Positions 58,734 through 64,000 of a DNA stretch of 64,000 bases are shown in pieces. Each line of letters starts with the position of its first letter. Within the stretch, counting starts at the first letter, position 1. The position numbers and the translations under genes were made by a program. The notes below the pieces were generated by a model. It saw only the letters and a program-made list of their open reading frames with translations. It searched no databases and was not told the DNA's origin. The stretch comes from Arsenophonus fragariae (lineage in GTDB: Bacteria > Pseudomonadota > Gammaproteobacteria > Enterobacterales > Enterobacteriaceae): the NCBI GenBank assembly GCA_047291315.1, contig JBDPYZ010000006.1, positions 62,001-126,000 of the forward strand, given 5' to 3'.

Positions 58734-60291
58734 TTATCCCACAGCTTCTTCTACCACCAAAGCTTTTCTGTGTCGTCTATCTGCCTGTTTCGCCCATAAA
58801 GGGCGAAATATCGTAGCAAAGACTTGCGTTTCTATGCGCGTTTCCAGAGAATCAATCACACTGTTAACCTAAATAACGCCCTCTTCGCTATCTTCTTCGT
58901 CCAGCATGCCAAGTTGCACAGGAGAGCGCCCACATTCAGGCATTTTGCCAATCACACAGAAAATAAAATCAATATCGAGGTTAAAAACCTGATTAGCGAT
59001 AATCTGATAGAACACTGCTTGCAGGAAATTGCCAAACTTGTCAACGGATTTACCGAAGTCATGGACATTATTGGTCGTTTTCACATCGAGGATGAACGGC
59101 ACACCGGAATAAAGTCCAAACCAGTCAGGGCGGATTTTCAACAATGTTCCCCTCTCAGTTCGAGAGAATATTGAAAACGCTGGGTCACCGTTTTCCAGTA
59201 ACTCTTCAACCATTGAATAGGCAAGCGTAGAATCACACATCATCTCAACCGGTTCAAAGTCGTCTTTTTAAAGAACGATTTGATTATTAGCTACCGCCTC
59301 AGCTTCAAAATCAGCCAATGCCTGCTTATCGTCTTTGGTTCACATTTAGTTCAAGAGCGGAAATGTACTGCATTACAAACATTTCTGGCTCCAGTATGGC
59401 TGTGTGTATAGCCGTACTAATCAAAAACGCCTCTTGTTTTATCTCCTTAATTAGAGTTTTTTTGTACAAGTTTAACACTGCAATAGTGTCACTTTGTTGA
59501 ACCAACCTGATTTGTGTACTCGAATAACCATTTGCCGCATGATAGGTACTGTTTTAGAGACCACGAACAATCAAGCTTTCTTTGGATTTCACTGCATCAA
59601 CACATCCGTTAAACATCTTAAGCCTGATATTTTCTCCACTCATGATTTTTCCGTTAACAGGAGAAAAAACAGAAAAGATAGAATTGTTTGTACAATTATC
59701 AACCGATTTGCCATCAGAGGTATCTATCACATTTTCAGGCGATTCCTTCCCCGGGTTTTCCACAGGGATAACTACATGTTCGGTGGATAACTCTGTTGAT
59801 TGCGTTAATAACCTTTCTTCTTGTCCGCCCTCAAAAAGGGTAATCACTATTTCTTTAATTTCATTTAGGGAAATCGCTTTGTTTGCTTCCCTCATTTGCA
59901 AGGATACCGCTTCACGAAGTTCGGTATATTGCTCAAAAAGCTCGGGTTCCTCTGAAGGATTGGCGAGCAATTCATTAGCGTCTCTAATTTCGCCATCGTC
60001 GTATTCTTCCTGAATGCCAAAAATAGTTAACAAAGAACAGAACAAATCTATCTCCTGTTCTTCGGTAATATCCGTCTGTTTTTCCTTATTAGCGATATAT
60101 TCCTGAGCGCTGATTTCTTCCAATCGAGGCGATTTGTAGAAACAGCAATTTGCACCATCGGTTTCAAAGATGTATTGAGACGACAATTTCTTGCCGGCGA
60201 TTTTCGTCTCTGCTGAAAGATAGACTGGAGAGGTTGTTTTTCCGTTTTCGTGGTCAACCGTCATGGTTATCGTTGCTTTGAAATATTTCAT
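58734..60291 (-). pseudogene. recE: RecE-like exonuclease VIII gene, broken (right arm)
   Basis: Here the N-terminal part is one open frame of 245 codons (60291-59554), without the frameshift seen at 12370 in the left arm. It ends at the same in-frame TAA before TYHAANGY. The nuclease core 59243-58869 differs from the left by many substitutions (MVEELLENGDPAFSIFSRTERG against LVAELLENGEPELSIFYRTDKG; QLGMLDEEDSEEGVI then a TAG not present on the left). The distal part is again near identical. It is the more informative copy for the N-terminus. Confidence 0.75.
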
Positions 60292-60650
60292 TATTTTTCC
60301 CCCTCGATGCTGTTATTAGCTTGTTGTTCTAATCTCCTCAGTATTAAGCCTCTGGCTATGGGTAACACCTGTTCGCTTTGACTATCCGAACAATGACAAC
60401 AAGCACCTGAACACGCTTTCATCGTTGAAGGCTTGTAAAAAAGTGACTTAAATTGTTTGCGGTTAATTTTTTCAACAAACTCAATACACGCCTCTTCAAG
60501 GTTGACGTAGGGGCGGTTACCGAGTCTGGCACGCCAGAATAATCTCACAAGGGATAATGAAAGCTGTCCACAGTGACAACAGGCAAAACGCACATCGGTG
60601 CGCCCCTCATAGGTTCGCCGAAATCCGTTGATGGTATAAGTGTATTTCAT
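60291..60650 (-). CDS. Small Cys-rich protein, possible zinc binder (right arm)
   Basis: 119 aa, identical to 11647-12006, with the CCHCG and CSGACCHCSDS clusters. It overlaps its neighbours in the same way (ATGA and TAATG). Confidence 0.6.
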   Translation of the reverse strand: MKYTYTINGFRRTYEGRTDVRFACCHCGQLSLSLVRLFWRARLGNRPYVNLEEACIEFVEKINRKQFKSLFYKPSTMKACSGACCHCSDSQSEQVLPIARGLILRRLEQQANNSIEGEK

Positions 60651-60820
60651 ACAGCACCTCCAGCAGGTTGAAAAACCTGAGCGAGTTGATGAAAAAGTAA
60701 ATTCGCAGAAATATAGCAGTCAAAGCCTTGGGATTTACCAAAAGCCCTTAGCTTGAAAGCAGAATGCATCTCGGCTTTTTGATAGATGATTTGAAATTTA
60801 TTATTGACCGTTATCCGCAT
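60647..60820 (-). CDS. Small conserved protein of unknown function (right arm)
   Basis: 57 aa, identical to 11477-11650. The next 300 or so bases upstream (to about 61104) are the dispersed leader repeat. Confidence 0.5.
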   Translation of the reverse strand: MRITVNNKFQIIYQKAEMHSAFKLRAFGKSQGFDCYISANLLFHQLAQVFQPAGGAV

Positions 60821-61104
60821 ATGGATAACTTTTCTCTGACGAAACAAATAAAACCACCTTAATATGCCACGACTGAATAACCCTATTTCTTTTTGATTAC
60901 AGATGACATTCGCACTCGGCTTCCTCGCCTGTTCACTCGCTCCGCTCGGTCGCAGACTTGCTTGCACAGATAGCGTGGGATTTTAATTAAAAAATCTTTT
61001 TAATTAAGTCTGAAATATTCCACTATACAGCTGTTATAGCTAGGCATCAAAAGTATTAGCTTATTCCTTAAATCAGGCACAAAATGAATAAAAAACTGCT
61101 CTAT
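60818..61104. repeat. Dispersed leader repeat (right arm)
   Basis: Mirror of 11193-11480, also related to 44395-44665. It includes the purine-rich block and the degenerate DnaA-like box. Confidence 0.7.
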
Positions 61105-61106
61105 CG

Positions 61107-61769
61107 GAGTAAAAAACGCGCTGCAAAAAGGCGACATATGGGTGAAAGGATCACATCAGTTCAAGGATTTCGACAAATACCTAGTGCCGGTTGAGAAATT
61201 TACCGCCTTAAAAATATCCAGTAAATTACCGTTGGCCGTGTCTATCGACTGTGATCAATGCCTGTGTGATCGTCTGGTCTTGCTGGATACCAAATTGGCA
61301 AAATTAACCATCTGGATAAAACACATCGCTTACCAGACACCATCGTTACAGATTCACACCGCTTAATGCTGTAGTGCTCTGATGCCGCAAACCCTGATCA
61401 ATCAGCTATGACATATCAAGATCACCTAACTGCTGATAATGGACTGCTTTCACACAACACTTCACACACCTGAAAACGGGTAACATGAGCAAGGATAAAA
61501 CCTTGCTCATGACGGATATCCTAGCTGATGCGATCAACCTGTGTCTGACAAAAATGGCCGAGTCCTGCCCTGGTACAACTTATTCCAACCTGTCGTGGCT
61601 GCAAGCTTGGCATATTAGGGATGATACTTACGGGTCAGCATTGGCAGAACTAGTCAACGCCCAATTTCATCAATCCTTTGCCGATAACTGGAGCGCTGGA
61701 ACGACATTATCGTCGAATGGACAAAACTTCAAAGTTGGTAGCAAAGCAGAAAGCACAGTGCATATCAAT
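61107..61769 (+). pseudogene. tnpA: Tn3-family transposase fragment (right arm)
   Basis: Mirror of 10528-11190. Readable blocks are WVKGSHQFKDFDKYLVPVEKF, LLMTDILADAINLCLTKMAESCPG and WHIRDDTYGSALAELVNAQF. Small indels differ between the arms (for example after LDTKLAK), so the two copies have diverged slightly. Confidence 0.85.
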
Positions 61770-61773
61770 CATC

Positions 61774-61982
61774 TTACTTCAACGAATATATCCTTTTTTT
61801 CCACTTCAAAATATTGCGGAAATTTTTTACTGGGGCTGCACATTCTGACGGATTTTCACCCCTTACTTTCCCTGCCATACACAGAGAAACCGGTAAAATG
61901 TTCGTCTCTTTATCAACGTTTTGTGCAATTGAATAATTGAAATGTAGTTATTATCAGCAAAAATAAAAATGCTTTTCTCATT
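61774..61982 (-). pseudogene. TrbM/KikA-like protein, broken (right arm)
   Basis: A 2-base deletion in the signal-peptide region (near 61945) shifts the frame early, but the distal part is correct here and reads LCMAGKVRGENPSECAAPVKNF before a stop at 61774. The lesion is different from the one in the left arm (10313-10521). Confidence 0.6.
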
Positions 61983-61992
61983 TTTCCCCTTT

Positions 61993-62374
61993 TATGTTTT
62001 AATAAATTGAATGCGATAACTTGATAACAGTGAAGGTCTGTATTGATACAATATACAAGCTACCTTTCCCTGTTTTATGAGTTCCGATTTCAGGCTATTA
62101 AAACGGTACTATTTGCTCCAATAATAACAACATCAGCATGAGCAAGTGCATATTGGTAGTTCAGTGAAGGTAATGCCTTTAAATTATGACTATGTACGGT
62201 ATATATCCAATGCTGTCCGGTATCTTTTGACGGTATTAACCCCTCAAATAGTTTGATTTCGGGTAAAGTTGGATTGATGATTTCCGACTTTTTGACGTTA
62301 AAATCAATTTCCGTTGGTTGAGGTGATGAACAACCCACTAACAAAATAAAGACAATAAACATTATTCTTGACAT
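61993..62374 (-). pseudogene. Cag12-like lipoprotein, frameshifted (right arm)
   Basis: The start and lipobox are the same as 9913-10302, with one Pro codon fewer after the Cys region. The frame shifts near 62105 (a 4-base difference) and stops at 62090, so the last third is lost. The left-arm copy is open. Confidence 0.6.
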
Positions 62375-62389
62375 ATTCTTCCTCGTTAT

Positions 62390-64000
62390 CTAGCTTTGAG
62401 ATATCAACGGCTAACCCTTCGCGACAATTTCTTTCTCAAAGATCTCCTGACTTGGCATGAGAAATAAATCGCTCTTTTTTCTTGAAGAAATGCTTAATTT
62501 GGGGAGAAAAATTTCAAAAAATCATAATAGAAATAAGGGTCAAAATAATAAAAGGCTTTTTACAGGCGATGGGATTTTCGCTTTGCATGTTAATAATTTC
62601 GTCACTAAACTTTAGCATCAATAGCTCGTTACTGGTAATTAAAAGGACTCAATCAGATTTTTTGATTCTCTCCTTGACATACTCCCTTTATGACGACTTA
62701 TGCTTTTTGATGACACTTCAACTGGTACTGTTCCTAGTGATTCAGATAACATTCTTGCATCACTGTTCTCATAAGCTAAATAGATAATTTTACACGGCGC
62801 ACTCGATAACCGGATTTTACTGCCTGCGTAACCATGTATTTCATCAAGTTGTGACCGCCTGATAAACAATCAATAATTTCAATTTATATCCGACAATCAT
62901 GAGCAATAGTCTGATTCGGTAGTCTTTTCTAAATTTAACTGTAATACCATCTGAAAACGTTAATTATTTTAGAAGCCAAGCCCGCATTATCACCAGAGAC
63001 ACAATAATAGATTATTATCTGTTCCTGACGGACTTTTCTTAAATCAAAATCATTACCATTTGTTGCTTTTTCGACATTAGGATTTCTGAAAGGTGACAGC
63101 GCATTCAAAAAAACACTTTCCGCTTGTGAACCAGGTTTATCTTACATTTTCAGATAGGTATTTAACCCATCTAATTCAATATATAATAATATTTTCTGCT
63201 TACCTTTCACAGAGAGTCTTTTAGAGACTCAAAAAAGTTGATAATGTCATTATGGTTAACCCGTATAAAAAGCTCAGTCATTTTGAAATGATTGTGGATC
63301 GCTTTGATCTCTATTTCATCTAAATACGTTTTATCATGTTCAATATAAAATTTGAGCTCAATAACTATTGACTGAAAAAAGTTACACGCACATTTATTTA
63401 AAAATGCGCCTAAGGCCTTTTCATCAAAGGGGTAAAATATTTTAGCTAAATTTTCAAGCTGGTTAAAGCCCGATTTCGTCCCTAACTGGATGTAGAAAAG
63501 CGGATTAAAACGATGGGTATCAGGACTAAACGGATCGAATTTATAAACCTGTTGGCCTAAAAGGTATTTTCTGACTAATGAGTGGATATCAAAACATTCT
63601 CTTTTAGGGTCAAGAGTAATGACCCTCCACCAATATTTTATTGGGAATTACAATCCCTGCCCGGGTCCCTACTCACATTTCGCTAATACCGCTCCGATAT
63701 AACGGATGCTCTTATTATTCAATGACCCAACAATAATGCCATTTTTCTCATACCCATCGAACGTAAAATTGCCGTATTTTTTTTCACTTCCTCAAGGGTG
63801 AAAATTTTGCATTGCCATAAATATTTTTATCTTTTTCGTTGAGTTTTATCAGTGCTAACACAGGTAGAAGACAGGCAATCCCCAAACCCACCACTAAAGC
63901 CAGATAAGCCAGTAATTGTCCCTATCACAGCACTATCTAGGATTGCCTTGTTAAAGACTTCCATGCGATAACTGCTAAAAATGCTTAACCCGGATTTAAA
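62390..64000 (-). pseudogene. virD4: VirD4-like coupling protein, frameshifted, partial (right arm)
   Basis: Mirror of the left-arm virD4 from 8273 on; the 5' end lies beyond the window. It keeps some bases the left arm has lost: GATAGTGCTGTGATAG in place of GATAGTGTGTGATAG, and TTGAGGAAGTGAAAAA in place of TTGAAGAAAAA, the latter restoring LEEVKKN. It is still broken elsewhere, including the missing Walker A lysine region. Confidence 0.85.

Larger units (their letters stand above)
55363..64000 (-). repeat. Right arm of the long inverted repeat (partner 8273-16937)
   Basis: Reverse complement of the left arm, as described there. The inner boundary is sharp at 55363, inside the FinO-like gene; the outer end is cut by the window edge while still matching virD4. 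The arm differs from the left by small indels (for example in virD4, the Cag12-like gene and the TrbM-like gene) and by patches of substitutions in the recE-like gene. Confidence 0.97.

Noticed and set aside
1..64000. CRISPR arrays, tRNA or rRNA genes
   Set aside because: No regularly spaced direct repeats, cloverleaf-like segments or rRNA-like blocks were noticed on reading both strands. Short or degenerate ones could be missed without a search program.

Overview
The window is a mosaic of decaying plasmid, conjugation, prophage and insertion-sequence DNA from a host-associated gammaproteobacterium. AT-rich sequence, abundant pseudogenes, several IS families and SopB/SopE/SopD-type type III effectors suggest an insect-associated Enterobacterales lineage such as Arsenophonus. 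That placement is inference from gene content; no rRNA or species marker is present. Partition genes (parM/parR), a broken replication-initiator gene and two unrelated conjugation systems suggest a plasmid or a plasmid-derived chromosomal island. No tRNA, rRNA or CRISPR array was seen.

Layout. (1) 1-10.5 kb: a P-type (VirB/VirD4) type IV secretion operon in order virB4 (tail), virB5, eex, virB6, [IS21-like insertion], virB7, virB8, virB9, virB10, virB11, virD4, a Cag12-like lipoprotein and a TrbM-like gene. virB5, virB6, virB7 and virB8 look intact; the genes from virB9 onward carry frameshifts or stops. (2) 8.27-16.94 kb is repeated in inverted orientation at 55.36-64.0 kb and runs off the window edge. 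Each arm carries the end of the T4SS, a Tn3 transposase fragment, a RecE/RecT-like recombination pair (broken), a SopD-like effector identical in both arms, and an Rpn-type nuclease pseudogene next to a FinO/ProQ-like gene. (3) 17-23.7 kb: parMR with a palindromic centromere-like region, a dead methyltransferase, a lytic transglycosylase remnant, hsp20, psiE, a cold-shock pseudogene and an MFS remnant. (4) 23.8-30 kb: ruins of an F-type transfer region on the minus strand (traW, a DsbA-like gene that is intact, traU, traD, traI). (5) 30-36 kb: a LuxR-type regulator, a GNAT acetyltransferase, an IS91 relic and an intact GH30 glycosidase. (6) 36-45 kb: prophage/plasmid relics (Rz, YpfJ, DnaC-like, replication protein), a resolvase stub, a broken hsdR, a third Rpn/FinO pair, an HU pseudogene and a repA/origin relic. 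(7) 45.5-48.9 kb: an intact four-gene effector locus, InvB-like chaperone, SopE-like GEF, SopB-like phosphatase and SigE-like chaperone. (8) 48.9-55.3 kb: IS6, a second TraI tail, an M20 peptidase pseudogene, an IS91 relic nested in a second IS6, a 327-aa candidate effector of unknown type, IS110 and an aminotransferase stub.

How it fits together. Mobility and DNA-metabolism genes are mostly dead. The open frames that survive are those that would act on a host (SopD-like twice, SopE-like, SopB-like, chaperones, GH30, the 327-aa protein), those that keep a replicon (parM/parR), and a few stress or regulatory genes. No type III apparatus gene is in the window, so any effectors would need one encoded elsewhere. 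The most striking features are the compact sopE-sopB locus and the inverted repeat that preserves a SopD-like effector unchanged while its neighbours decay.
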